Positions 23,838 to 32,712 of a stretch of 64,000 nucleotides of DNA are shown one piece after another. The stretch spans positions 1-64,000 of the forward strand of contig CAWCVL010000005.1 of assembly GCA_963798985.1 (NCBI GenBank), read 5' to 3'. A model generated the notes under the pieces. That model was not told the origin of the DNA and ran no database searches. It saw only the letters and a program-made list of their open reading frames with translations. How positions within the stretch are numbered: the stretch's first letter is position 1; every line of letters begins with the position of its first letter. Source of the DNA: JACCTU01 sp963798985 (GTDB lineage: Bacteria; Actinomycetota; Thermoleophilia; Gaiellales; Gaiellaceae). The translations under genes and the position numbers were made by a program.

Positions 23838-25439
23838 ATCGAGTTCCGGATCCTGGGACCGCTCGAGGTGTGGGACGAAGCAGGCGAAGTCTCCCTGGGG
23901 GGCGCTAAGCCGCGTGCGCTTCTCGCTGCGCTCCTGCTCCACCCCAACGAGGTCGTCCCCGCTGACCGGCTGATCGACGAGCTCTGGGGCGAGGGCTCAC
24001 CCGAGGGCGCCGCGGCCGCGCTGCGCGTGAACGTCTCGCGTCTTCGCAAGGCGCTTCCGCACGACGTGCTGACGACCAGAGCGCCCGGCTACGTCATCCG
24101 GGTCGAACCCGACGAGCTCGACCTCCACCGCTTCGAGCGCCTGGTGGACGAGGGGAGAAGCTTGGGTGCGCGCGGCCTGGCAGTCGACGCGTCGGAGCGG
24201 CTCCGCGACGCGCTGGCGCTGTGGAGAGGCCCGGCGCTAGCGGACTTCGCCTACGAGAGCTTCGCCCAGGTGGCGATCGCCCGGCTCGAGGAGATCAGGC
24301 TGGCAGCGGCGGAGCTCCGGATCGATGCCGACCTCGCACTTGGGCGCCACGACGAGCTGGTCGGAGAGCTCGAGGCGCTGGTCGCCGAGCACCCGCTCCG
24401 CGAACGCCTGCGGAGCTATCTGATGACGGCGCTGTACCGGTCGGGTCGGCAGGCGGAGGCGCTCGACGCTTACCAGGATGCTCGCCGCGTCCTCGTCGAA
24501 GAGATGGGGATCGATCCGAGCCCGGCGCTCCTGGAGCTGGAGCGAGCGATCCTTCGGCAGGACCCGTCACTGGACGTCGAAGCCATGCCACCCGCAGGTG
24601 TCCGGGAGGTCGCCGAGCGGTCGATTCTGGTCGCTATCACAGACGAGACCCACGTCGACGCGCTTCTCGCGGTGGCCGAGCCGCTTGTGCGACACCCGTC
24701 TCGCATCCTCATCCTCGTGAGGCTCGTGTCGGACGCCGCCGAGCTTCGGTCCGCGTCGGCCTGGCTCGAAGAGCGCCGGTCTGCGCTCGAAGCGCGCGGT
24801 GTCGTGGCCCGTGTGGCCTCGTTCACGTCGACGGCGCCCGGTGAGGAGCTGGCTCGGCTCGCGACCGAGCTCGACGTCGAGCTCCTGCTCGCCGGAGCCC
24901 CCGACGAGCTCCTGGCCGAGGGAGCTCCCGACGAGCAGCTCACTGCCGTACTTGCGGACACGCCCTGCGACGTGGCGCTGCTCGTTCCTCGGGACGTGAT
25001 GCCCGAGGGTCCCATTCTCGTCCCGTTCGGAGGGGCCGAGCACGACTGGGCTGCGGTCGAGCTCGGCGCGTGGTTCGCACGCGCCGCCGATGCGCCCCTC
25101 AGGCTCGCAGGTGCCGCCGCAGTGCCGGAGCAAGGCAAGCGCGACGCAAGCCGGCTTCTCTCCCACGGCGCGCTCGCGGTCCAGCGAGTGCTGGGCATCT
25201 CGGCGGAGCCGCTGCTGACTCAACCGGGAGAGGACGGCATGCTGGAGGCGAGTCGCGACGCCGGTCTGCTCGTCGTCGGCCTGTCCACGAGGTGGCACCG
25301 CGAGGGCCTCGGTCCGGCGCGCCTCCGACTCGCCAGGGAGGCCGCTCCGCCCACGCTGTTCGTGCGGCGCGGTCTGCGCCCCGGCGGCCTCGCGCCGCCG
25401 GCCACGCTCACGCGCTTCACCTGGTCGATTCGCCCGTAA
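23838..25439 (+). CDS. SARP-family transcriptional regulator with C-terminal USP-like domain
   Basis: Regulator of about 533 residues: winged-helix DNA-binding domain (FRILGPLEVWDEAG, then VNVSRLRKALP), BTAD domain (ALYRSGRQAEALDAYQDARR), then a tail of about 280 residues with two universal-stress-protein-like halves (SILVAITDETHVDALL; PEGPILVPFGGAEHDW) and the ending TLFVRRGLRPGGLAP. The natural start is an ATC at 23838, five bases after GGGAGG; an in-frame stop at 23826 rules out anything earlier, and the next GTG (23868) would remove the first strand of the DNA-binding domain. It is convergent with the giant kinase gene (13 bases between stops) and is the likely reader of the GTTTCAG repeats. 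Confidence 0.85.
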   Translation: MEFRILGPLEVWDEAGEVSLGGAKPRALLAALLLHPNEVVPADRLIDELWGEGSPEGAAAALRVNVSRLRKALPHDVLTTRAPGYVIRVEPDELDLHRFERLVDEGRSLGARGLAVDASERLRDALALWRGPALADFAYESFAQVAIARLEEIRLAAAELRIDADLALGRHDELVGELEALVAEHPLRERLRSYLMTALYRSGRQAEALDAYQDARRVLVEEMGIDPSPALLELERAILRQDPSLDVEAMPPAGVREVAERSILVAITDETHVDALLAVAEPLVRHPSRILILVRLVSDAAELRSASAWLEERRSALEARGVVARVASFTSTAPGEELARLATELDVELLLAGAPDELLAEGAPDEQLTAVLADTPCDVALLVPRDVMPEGPILVPFGGAEHDWAAVELGAWFARAADAPLRLAGAAAVPEQGKRDASRLLSHGALAVQRVLGISAEPLLTQPGEDGMLEASRDAGLLVVGLSTRWHREGLGPARLRLAREAAPPTLFVRRGLRPGGLAPPATLTRFTWSIRP

Positions 25440-25452
25440 TCGAGCTGCTGTG

Positions 25453-28400
25453 CTACTGGCAGGCCGGGTCGTACTGCCGCCCGGGGAGAAACTCCTCCCA
25501 CTCCTTGCGCGTCAGCATGCGGTTGGCGAGGGCACAGGCGCGCTGGTGCCACGACTCCGGGTCGATGTTCCAGATCGCCCCTTGGCCGTTGCCGCTCGTC
25601 ATCAGTAGACGGCGCCCGTCGGGGGACAGGTCAAGCGTCGACTCGCGGCTGCCGGCTCCGAGCCTCGGGCCGATCTGCGCACCCGTGTCGACGTCCCAGA
25701 GGGCCGCGAAGGAGTCTCCTCCGGAGATGGCGAGGATCCTGCTGTCGGGGCTGAACTCGATCGCCCACACAGCGTTGCCCACGTTCTGCTCGAGCTCGCG
25801 GATGAGCTTGCCGGTACGGACGTCCCAGAGGTGCACGAGGGGATCGTTGCCGCCGGTCGCGAGCGTGCGGCCGTCTGGACTGAAGGCGACGGCCCAGCCG
25901 AGGACACCGGCGGCCGGGTGGTCGGTGTGCAGCGTCGTGACGAGCGAACGGCGGGCTACATCCCAGATCTCTGCGTCTCCTCCCCCCGATTGGAGGTACC
26001 CGTCGACCACGAACGCAACGAGGGGCTCGGTCGGGCTGAAGGCGACATCGCCCGCGTTGTGGCCGTCTCCGATGCGGCCGAGCGCGGCGCCGGTCGCGAC
26101 GTTCCAGAACTGCACGCCGCCCTCGCCGGCCGTGGCGAGCATCGTCCCGTCCGCGCTGATGCTCACGCCGACGGCATACGAGGCGACACGAAACGGTCCC
26201 TGCCGGAGCGATCGTGACTCCAGATCCCAGATCGTCGCCACGCCGAGCTTGGTGACGGCCGCGAGCGTTCGCCCGTCCGGGCTGAACGCCAACGCCGCAA
26301 CCTCGCCATCGGTGGGCCGGAGAGGCGTACCGCGCCGCGATGGGTCGCTCGTACGCCGGAGCTCGACTCCATCTGTCTTGAGCCCGACCGCGATCAGCAG
26401 GCCGTCCGGGCTGAACTTCCCCGGGTGCCGGTCCGGCCAATCGCTGAGGCCTCTGTCGTGCGTGAACCTGAACCGTCTCCCGAGCCGCCGGTCCCCGCTC
26501 AGATCCCAGGCGATCGCCGTCCCGTCGCTACTCGCCGTGTAGAGCGTGTCCCCGTCGGGGCTGAAGACCGGCTGCCAAACCGAGTGCAAGTGGCCGCGGA
26601 GCGTCTCGCTGGGCGTCGCCGCGCCCGCATCCCAGAGGGTCACCGTTCCGTCGACGTTCGTGGACACGACCGTCTTGCCGTCAGGGCTGAACAGCAGCCT
26701 GATCGGGCTCGATGCGAGGGCGCCCTTGGCCTCTCTCGCGGCCCCCGTGCGCACGTCGATCAGCCGGAGGCCGCGGTCGAGGCCGATCGCCGCCGTACGA
26801 CCATCAGGGCTGAGGGCCAGGGCGCGATACCCGTCCTCGATCTCGATCGTCCTCGTCTTCTGGAGGCTGGCGAGATTCCACCAGGCGAGCTCGCCCTCGG
26901 CCGATGCGGTGACGAGCGAGCGACCATCGGGCGTCAGCACGACATTGGGGTCGGTCCAGTACTGGGAGATGAACGAGCCGGTGAAGCCTTCCGGTTGGAT
27001 GGGGGAGCCGGTCGGCTGCAGGGTGGCGGCGTCGCGGATCGTGATCCGAGCCGGGGGGCCTTCTACCGCAGACTCCACCACGGCGAGGTGCGAGCCGTCG
27101 CTGGTGAACGCCACACTGCGCGCGCTGGCCCCAAAGTCGATGCGCCTTTCTGTCAACTGCTTCCGCGTGCGCGCGTCGATCAAGCGGATGTAGCCGTCTC
27201 CGCCGAGCACGAGCGTCTTGCCGTCCGGGCTGTACGCGACTGCGTCGACCCCGGCCGGCTGCTCGACCGGCTGGCCGATCTGCTCGAACGTCCGAGTGTC
27301 GAAGAGAAGCATCCCGCCAGAGAGGGCGGCGACCGCCAGCGTCTGCCCGTCGGGACTCACGGAGATCCCCCTGAGGACGCTGGTGTCGCTGCCGCCATGC
27401 ATGATCCCGACGGCCGCCGGCGCGCGCAGGAGATCCGCAAGCACGTAGCCGCGAGTCTGGGGCGAGTCGTCGATCGCCACGGCCTGGCGAGCGAGCAGAA
27501 GGGAGAGGTCGAGGTCCTCCTCGACGAGCGCCTGCGCGCCGAGGCGCTGGGCGAGCTGGGCCGTCTCTGCGTCTCGGGCTTCACTGCGCTGGATGGCGGC
27601 GAAGATCCCGCCGGCGAGGGCCGCGACGAGTAAGACCGCGACGCCGCTGAGCAACGCGCGAAGCCGCCGGTTCGTTCGGCGAGCCCGTCTCGCCTCATGC
27701 CCAGATGCCTCGCGGCTCTCGGTGACGAACTCGCGCTCGAGCTCGTTGACGTCGAGCGCGTGATCGGCGGTCCAGTCGAGTGCGGCAGCGAGACGGGCGC
27801 CGCGGTAGAGCTCTCCCTGATCGCGCCCTGCCGCGTCCCATTCGGTCGCTGCCTGGGTGATCTGGCGGCGAAGCCGGCGGCCTTCGGTGTCTTCCTCGAT
27901 CCACTCTCGCAGGCGCGGCCATTCGCGCAGCAGCGCCTCGTGGGCGACCTCGACGGAGCCCTCGCCGACGGTGACGAGACGGCTGTCGGCCAGGGTCGCG
28001 AGCACGTCGGCCACCCATCTGTCGCGCTCCAGGTCGAGCTCGGCGAGGGGAGCGCGGCGGCGTACCGGCGCCTCGCCCTCGCCCTCGCCAACCAGGCGCA
28101 GCATGACGGCGCGCACGAGCTGCTTGCGCTCATCCGGGATCCGGGCGTAAGTGCCCTCAGCCAGCCGCGCGACGGCACCGTGTACGCCTCCGGACTCGCG
28201 ATAGGCGGCCAGGGTCAGCGCGTTGTCTTGCCGCTTCCGCCAAAGCTCGAGCAGGGCGGTGGACAGCAACGGCAGCGCGCCCGGCTCACCCTCCACGTCG
28301 TCGACCAGCGCGTCGGCAAGCTCAGGCTCCACCCGCAGCCCCACCCGGGCGGCGGGCAGCTCGACGGCGCGCCGCAACTCCGAGGCCTGCATGGGCCCGA

Positions 28401-29994
28401 CCAGCACGTGGTTCGAACCCAGCAGCTCGGCCAGCCCCGAGTAGGCGGCGACGCGCCCGTAGAAGTCGGCACGCAGCGCAACCACGACGACTGCTCGACC
28501 CTCCGGATCGGCGGCCGCGCGGGCAAGCGTGCTGGCGAAGGCGGCGCGCTCGGTGTCGGAGCGGCAGGCGGTGAACAGCTCCTCGAACTGGTCGACGGCG
28601 AGGAGCAGGCGTGCGTTGGCGGGCAGTGCGTCGAGCGCCTCGGCGAGAGGATCCTTCGCTCCCGACACAAGCACGCGGCGGAGCTCTTCCAGTGGCCTCT
28701 CGCCGGGACGCAGCAGCAGACGCCGCCAGCCCCCGCTGCCCGGCAGTACCCCTCCGGCGAGGGCCGGGAGGAGACCAGCGCGGAGGACCGACGACTTGCC
28801 GCTGCCCGACGGGCCGACAATGCCGAGGAAACCGGCGCCCACAAGGCGGGCGATGAGCTCGGCGACGAGCCGCTCGCGGCCGAAGTAGTACTCGGCATCG
28901 ACCGGCTCGAAGCTCGCGAGACCCTTGAACGGGCAGATCCCCTCAGTGGCCACACGGGCCGGGGTGGCCGGGCCCGCTAGGACCCGCGCCTGCTCGCGCA
29001 CGAGTTGGAGGTCGATCACCTTGCCTGCCAAATCGGCCTCGACCTCGCCTAGATCGCTTCTGCCGGCGGCGGCGCGGGAGGCGACGTCGACGAGTCGGCG
29101 GCTCGCCTCGTCGACTGCGACCGCGAGCGCTGCTCCGGCGAACTCGCGGCAGCCCGGATAGCGCTGCTCTGGTTCCTTCGCCAGCGCCTGGGCGATCACG
29201 GCGTCGAGCGCGACGGGCAACTCCGGTCGTTGTGCGCTCGGCGCCGGTGGCTCCGCTTCGAGGTGCGCGAACACCGCCGCGAGGTCCGAGTCACGCCGAA
29301 ACGGCGGCTGCCCGACGAGACACTCGTAGAGCACACAGCCGAGCGAGTACACGTCCGCCCGCCCGTCGATCTCCTCACCGGCGATCTGCTCGGGGGCGAC
29401 GTAGTCGATCGTGCCCATGAGATGGCCGTCGTCGCCGACTCCAGTTTCCTCGGAGATCCGCTTCGTGAGGCCGAAGTCCGCCAGGTAGACGTGGTCGGAG
29501 CCGTCGGGGCGGGCGCCCGTGTCGAGTAGCACGTTGGAGGGCTTCACGTCGCGATGCACGAGACCCCGCGCATGGGCCGCATCCAGAGCGCTCGCCACCT
29601 GCGCGAGGATGCCGATCGCGTCCGCCGGGTCCAGACGGCCTCGTTGCAGGCGCTCGTTCAGGTCACGCCCCTCGACGTAGCGCATGGCTATAAAGAGGAG
29701 GTCCTCGGTCGTCCCAGCCTCGTAGATCGGGATGATGTTCGGATGGTCGATCGACGCGGCCAGCTCCGACTCGCGCAGGAAGCGGTCACGGAACGATTCG
29801 TCCTCGGCGAGGCTGGCAGCCAGCAGCTTGAGCGCAACCTTCCGCTTGAGCCGCAGATCCTCGGCCAGGTAGACGACGCTCATGCCGCCGAAGCCCAGCA
29901 GCGACTCGATCCGGTAGCCGGCAAGTTCGGTGCCGACCCGCGGGTCATCGCTCACTTGCACGTGCGCATCCTCGCTTTCGGGACCTTGCAGCAA
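25453..29994 (-). CDS. Ser/Thr protein kinase with nSTAND ATPase and WD40 repeats
   Basis: A 1513-residue signalling protein. The N-terminal Hanks-type kinase has a glycine loop (LLGFGGMSVVYLAED), catalytic HRDVKPSNVL near residue 146 and the DFG element in LADFGLTKR. A STAND NTPase follows, with Walker A GPSGSGKSS near residue 395 and LLLAVDQFEELF as Walker B. One membrane helix (GVAVLLVAALAGGIFAAI) lies near 795. About 14 WD40-type repeats (SPDGRTLA, FSPDG) fill the rest, probably outside the membrane. The start may be the TTG at 29994 or a GTG at 29955 (VSDDPRVGTELAGYRIE), which fits the family better. A SARP-type site lies just upstream. It is a likely sensor partner of the SARP. Confidence 0.92.
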   Translation of the reverse strand: MLQGPESEDAHVQVSDDPRVGTELAGYRIESLLGFGGMSVVYLAEDLRLKRKVALKLLAASLAEDESFRDRFLRESELAASIDHPNIIPIYEAGTTEDLLFIAMRYVEGRDLNERLQRGRLDPADAIGILAQVASALDAAHARGLVHRDVKPSNVLLDTGARPDGSDHVYLADFGLTKRISEETGVGDDGHLMGTIDYVAPEQIAGEEIDGRADVYSLGCVLYECLVGQPPFRRDSDLAAVFAHLEAEPPAPSAQRPELPVALDAVIAQALAKEPEQRYPGCREFAGAALAVAVDEASRRLVDVASRAAAGRSDLGEVEADLAGKVIDLQLVREQARVLAGPATPARVATEGICPFKGLASFEPVDAEYYFGRERLVAELIARLVGAGFLGIVGPSGSGKSSVLRAGLLPALAGGVLPGSGGWRRLLLRPGERPLEELRRVLVSGAKDPLAEALDALPANARLLLAVDQFEELFTACRSDTERAAFASTLARAAADPEGRAVVVVALRADFYGRVAAYSGLAELLGSNHVLVGPMQASELRRAVELPAARVGLRVEPELADALVDDVEGEPGALPLLSTALLELWRKRQDNALTLAAYRESGGVHGAVARLAEGTYARIPDERKQLVRAVMLRLVGEGEGEAPVRRRAPLAELDLERDRWVADVLATLADSRLVTVGEGSVEVAHEALLREWPRLREWIEEDTEGRRLRRQITQAATEWDAAGRDQGELYRGARLAAALDWTADHALDVNELEREFVTESREASGHEARRARRTNRRLRALLSGVAVLLVAALAGGIFAAIQRSEARDAETAQLAQRLGAQALVEEDLDLSLLLARQAVAIDDSPQTRGYVLADLLRAPAAVGIMHGGSDTSVLRGISVSPDGQTLAVAALSGGMLLFDTRTFEQIGQPVEQPAGVDAVAYSPDGKTLVLGGDGYIRLIDARTRKQLTERRIDFGASARSVAFTSDGSHLAVVESAVEGPPARITIRDAATLQPTGSPIQPEGFTGSFISQYWTDPNVVLTPDGRSLVTASAEGELAWWNLASLQKTRTIEIEDGYRALALSPDGRTAAIGLDRGLRLIDVRTGAAREAKGALASSPIRLLFSPDGKTVVSTNVDGTVTLWDAGAATPSETLRGHLHSVWQPVFSPDGDTLYTASSDGTAIAWDLSGDRRLGRRFRFTHDRGLSDWPDRHPGKFSPDGLLIAVGLKTDGVELRRTSDPSRRGTPLRPTDGEVAALAFSPDGRTLAAVTKLGVATIWDLESRSLRQGPFRVASYAVGVSISADGTMLATAGEGGVQFWNVATGAALGRIGDGHNAGDVAFSPTEPLVAFVVDGYLQSGGGDAEIWDVARRSLVTTLHTDHPAAGVLGWAVAFSPDGRTLATGGNDPLVHLWDVRTGKLIRELEQNVGNAVWAIEFSPDSRILAISGGDSFAALWDVDTGAQIGPRLGAGSRESTLDLSPDGRRLLMTSGNGQGAIWNIDPESWHQRACALANRMLTRKEWEEFLPGRQYDPACQ

Positions 29995-30032
29995 CGATAA
30001 GCCGACTCGGGAATCATTTGTAGGAAACCGGC

Positions 30033-30050
30033 GTTACAGCACTGTTTCAG
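30033..30050 (-). promoter_or_regulatory. SARP-type operator, copy 5, before the kinase gene
   Basis: On the plus strand GTTACAG-cact-GTTTCAG, in the same orientation and spacing as copies 1-4, 38 bases before the TTG start of the kinase. One base differs in one heptamer. The wider cassette is not conserved here. Confidence 0.5.
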
Positions 30051-30246
30051 GCGCGTCACCGCGTTTGCCGTTCAAGGGTGGATCGGCGATCGTTACGTGG
30101 CTGTCGCGCACGAAACAGCGGGCGCTTCAAGCGATGTGGCTGCTGCGCGCGGGAGTAGCTGGTTGCGATAGCCCTGTTGCCTCTTCGCAACCAGAACGAC
30201 CACACGCGTACCACACAGCCTTGGCCGGACGGCAGCAGGTCATAAC

Positions 30247-30271
30247 CGCGGGTTCGAGTCCCGTCGCTCCC
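30247..30271 (+). repeat. Right copy of the tRNA-Asp 3'-end repeat (candidate attachment site)
   Basis: Twenty-five bases identical to 19798-19822. The bases before it do not form the rest of a tRNA: no GGGAGCG-like acceptor strand or D arm is present 45-75 bases upstream. It marks the likely right end of a 10.4-kb island. The stretch from the kinase start to here (about 250 bases) holds only operator copy 5 and no gene. Confidence 0.65.
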
Positions 30272-30381
30272 ATTCCCGCAACACCGCACCGCTCCTGAGT
30301 TTCCGCAACGCGAGCCGCAGCCCCTCCCGGGTTCGAGGTGCAGGCTTCAGGGGTCTCCCCGCCCGCGCGACGCTCCCGCTC

Positions 30382-31791
30382 TCAGTCCTCGTAGGGCGGA
30401 ATGTTCTGGTTGAGGCGGAAGAAGTTGGTGGGGTCGTAACTGCGTTTGAGCGCGACCAGCCGGTCGTACTTGTGGGTGCCGTATGCCTGTCGAACACGGT
30501 CGGGTCCCTCGTCGCCGAGGAAGTTGACATAGACGCGGTCGCGCGCGTGGGGCTGCAAGGCGTCGAAGAAATCGCGCGCCCAAGCGATGTGCCGGTCGCC
30601 CTCGGGGTCGTCTTCGGTCCAGACGGCGTTGATGACGACGTTGTGCGTGGCGTCGCGCTGGCTGAAGGCGGTTGCGTCCTCTGGGACGCGACCGAGTGCC
30701 CCGCCGAGCTGGAGGATGATGGTGTATGAGCGTGACGATGTGATTCGCGAGGTGTGGTCGATGAGCGTGTCGATTGCACTGTCCGTGAGCGGCGGCAGCT
30801 CGGCCGATTTCCAGTAGCGGTGCCAGCCGTGCGGCACCAACGGGTCGAACATCGACTGCAGCGCCAGGTACGGCTTGGGCTCGAGCCGATCGACGATCGG
30901 GCTGCCGAACTCTTTCAGCGGCCGGACGACCTCGGCCCCGTCCTCAGGCACCCCGGCGTAGCACGCGCCCACCATGACTATCGGCTCGCCGTGCACCTCC
31001 TCGGGAAGGAACGGCAGTGGCGGCGCGAGCTCGAGCTCGACGATCGTCGTGAGCTCGTCGGGCGCGGCGGCGGTGAACTCGCGGTAGAAGCGCAGCACTT
31101 CCGGGGCGTCGTGGAGGTGGTGGAAGATCGGCCCGGCGAGCACGATCGGCCCGACCGGGTGCAGGCGGTACTCGAACGACGTGACGATGCCGAAGTTCCC
31201 GCCGCCGCCACGCACTCCCCAGAACAGATCCGGGTTCTCGTTCTCGCTGGCGGTGACCAACTCGCCATCCGCAGTAACCAGGTCGACGGAGAGCAGGTTG
31301 TCGACCGTCGCCCCATACTTCCGCATCAACCAGCCGATCCCGCCGCCGAGCGTCAGGCCGGCGATCCCGGTATGGGTGACGATGCCGCCGACGGTGGCGA
31401 GCCCAAAGAGCTGGGTCTCGCGGTCGAGCTCGCCCCACAGCACGCCCGCTTCGGCGCGCGCCGTCCTCGCTTGCGGGTCGACGCGGATGCCCTTCATCCG
31501 CGACAGGTCGATCACGAGCCCGCCATCGCAGAGCGCGTGCCCGCCAACCCCGTGGCCACCGGAGCGCACTGCGACGAGCAGATCGCGCTCGCGCGCGTAG
31601 CGAACGGCTGCGACCACGTCGGCGACGCCGGCGCAGCGCGCGATGCCGGCCGGCCGGCGGTCGATCGCGCCGTTCCAGATCCTGCGACCGGTGTCATAGT
31701 CGACGCTCGCCGGCAGCAGCAGCTCGCCGCGCAGCGCGGCCCCCAACTCGTCCAGCCCCTTGGTCTCGCGCGGCGTCGTGATAGCACTCAT
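30382..31791 (-). CDS. FAD-binding oxidoreductase, berberine bridge enzyme family
   Basis: A 469-residue flavoprotein. The PCMH FAD-binding domain includes VRSGGHGVGGHAL, whose first His is the usual covalent flavin attachment site, and HTGIAGLTLGGGIGWLMRKYG. There is no Cys in the second covalent-link position (Thr/Gly there), so attachment is probably single. The C-terminal BBE motif FFRLNQNIPP is present. Such enzymes oxidise sugars, alcohols or alkaloid-like compounds with oxygen. It is divergent from an HxlR regulator across twin operators, so it is likely its target. A close relative is cut by the window end. Confidence 0.9.
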   Translation of the reverse strand: MSAITTPRETKGLDELGAALRGELLLPASVDYDTGRRIWNGAIDRRPAGIARCAGVADVVAAVRYARERDLLVAVRSGGHGVGGHALCDGGLVIDLSRMKGIRVDPQARTARAEAGVLWGELDRETQLFGLATVGGIVTHTGIAGLTLGGGIGWLMRKYGATVDNLLSVDLVTADGELVTASENENPDLFWGVRGGGGNFGIVTSFEYRLHPVGPIVLAGPIFHHLHDAPEVLRFYREFTAAAPDELTTIVELELAPPLPFLPEEVHGEPIVMVGACYAGVPEDGAEVVRPLKEFGSPIVDRLEPKPYLALQSMFDPLVPHGWHRYWKSAELPPLTDSAIDTLIDHTSRITSSRSYTIILQLGGALGRVPEDATAFSQRDATHNVVINAVWTEDDPEGDRHIAWARDFFDALQPHARDRVYVNFLGDEGPDRVRQAYGTHKYDRLVALKRSYDPTNFFRLNQNIPPYED

Positions 31792-31879
31792 CGTCGTCCC
31801 GTTTCGCTCGTTGCCCGGTTGGGAGTTGTCGTCTCGGGCACGGTAGGCCCGCGCGTGTCCGTGCGGCTAGACCGAGATC

Positions 31880-31916
31880 CGGACCAACCGGTCCGAGATT
31901 CGTACCAACCGGTTCG
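31880..31916. promoter_or_regulatory. Twin operator between the FAD oxidoreductase and HxlR genes
   Basis: Two 16-bp sites with the same plan, CGGACC-AACC-GGTCCG (31880-31895) and CGTACC-AACC-GGTTCG (31901-31916), are 21 bp apart, two helical turns. The first is a perfect inverted repeat; the second has one mismatch. A TAGCAT -10-like box at 31944 leads to the regulator start at 31962. Likely binding sites for the HxlR protein. Confidence 0.65.
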
Positions 31917-31961
31917 GATTTCGAACCTGCTACGGACTGCGGGCTAGCATGGTTAGGCGCA

Positions 31962-32696
31962 ATGCGAAGCTACGCCCAGTACTGCCCGATCGCCAAGGCA
32001 AGCGAGATCCTCGGCGACCGCTGGACGCTCTTGATCGTGCGCGAGATGCTCGGTGGCGCTAAAGGCTTCAACGAGCTACAGCGCGGCTTGCCAGGGATCT
32101 CGCGCTCCGTCCTCACTGACCGCCTGCGCTCGCTGGAGCGGGCCGAGATCGTCGCGAGGCGAACCGGCCCCAAGGGCAGGACGCTCGGGTACCAGCTGAC
32201 GCCCGCCGGCCGCGACCTAGAGCCGGTTGTCCAGGCGATGGGGGAGTGGGGGGTGACCTGGTCGTTCACCGATCCCCGCCCCGAGGAGCTCGACCCTGAC
32301 CTCTTGATCGTCTGGATGGCCCGCCATGTGAATCGCGAGCAACTTCCCCCTGGCCGAACCGTGCTCAAATTCGACTTTCGCAATCCGGCCAGGCGCTATT
32401 GGATGGTGCTCGAGCCTTCGGAGGTCTCGGTGTGCCTGCAGCATCCCGGGTTCACCATCGACCTCGAGGTCAAGGTCGACACAGCCACGCTCTATCGCGT
32501 CTACCTGGGACGGGCAGAGCTCGGCAGCGCGATGCGGATGCGAAAGCTGACGATGACCGGCTCGCGTGCGCTCCAGCGCGGCTTTGGTCGCTGGTTCGCG
32601 TGGAGCGCGTTCGCCCCCGCCAGCCGCTTGGCCGAGCAGCGCCGCGCGGCGGCGTCGCGGCTAGGGACCCTCGACAGGGTGAGGATTGCGGAATGA
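31962..32696 (+). CDS. HxlR-family transcriptional regulator
   Basis: A 244-residue regulator. Residues about 8-95 are the HxlR winged helix (CPIAKASEILGDRWTLLIVR, GFNELQRGLPGISRSVLTDRL), with the conserved Cys near the start that senses redox or electrophiles in several relatives. The extra C-terminal domain of about 130 residues (LLIVWMARHVNREQLPPG and following) looks like an SCP2/sterol-carrier-type fold and may bind a small hydrophobic ligand. It is divergent from the FAD oxidoreductase gene, with the twin operators between. Confidence 0.88.
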   Translation: MRSYAQYCPIAKASEILGDRWTLLIVREMLGGAKGFNELQRGLPGISRSVLTDRLRSLERAEIVARRTGPKGRTLGYQLTPAGRDLEPVVQAMGEWGVTWSFTDPRPEELDPDLLIVWMARHVNREQLPPGRTVLKFDFRNPARRYWMVLEPSEVSVCLQHPGFTIDLEVKVDTATLYRVYLGRAELGSAMRMRKLTMTGSRALQRGFGRWFAWSAFAPASRLAEQRRAAASRLGTLDRVRIAE

Positions 32697-32712
32697 GGGA
32701 GCCAAGCTGCCA

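Noticed and set aside
30180..30275. A second complete tRNA gene ending at 30271
   Set aside because: No acceptor 5' strand, D arm or proper anticodon arm can be drawn; only the 3' end is present.
30240..30779. Minus-strand open frames ending in ERRDSNPRL- or GTRTR-like peptides
   Set aside because: These peptides are the translated antisense of tRNA T arms and are well-known false genes; here they come from the tRNA-Asp 3' copy.
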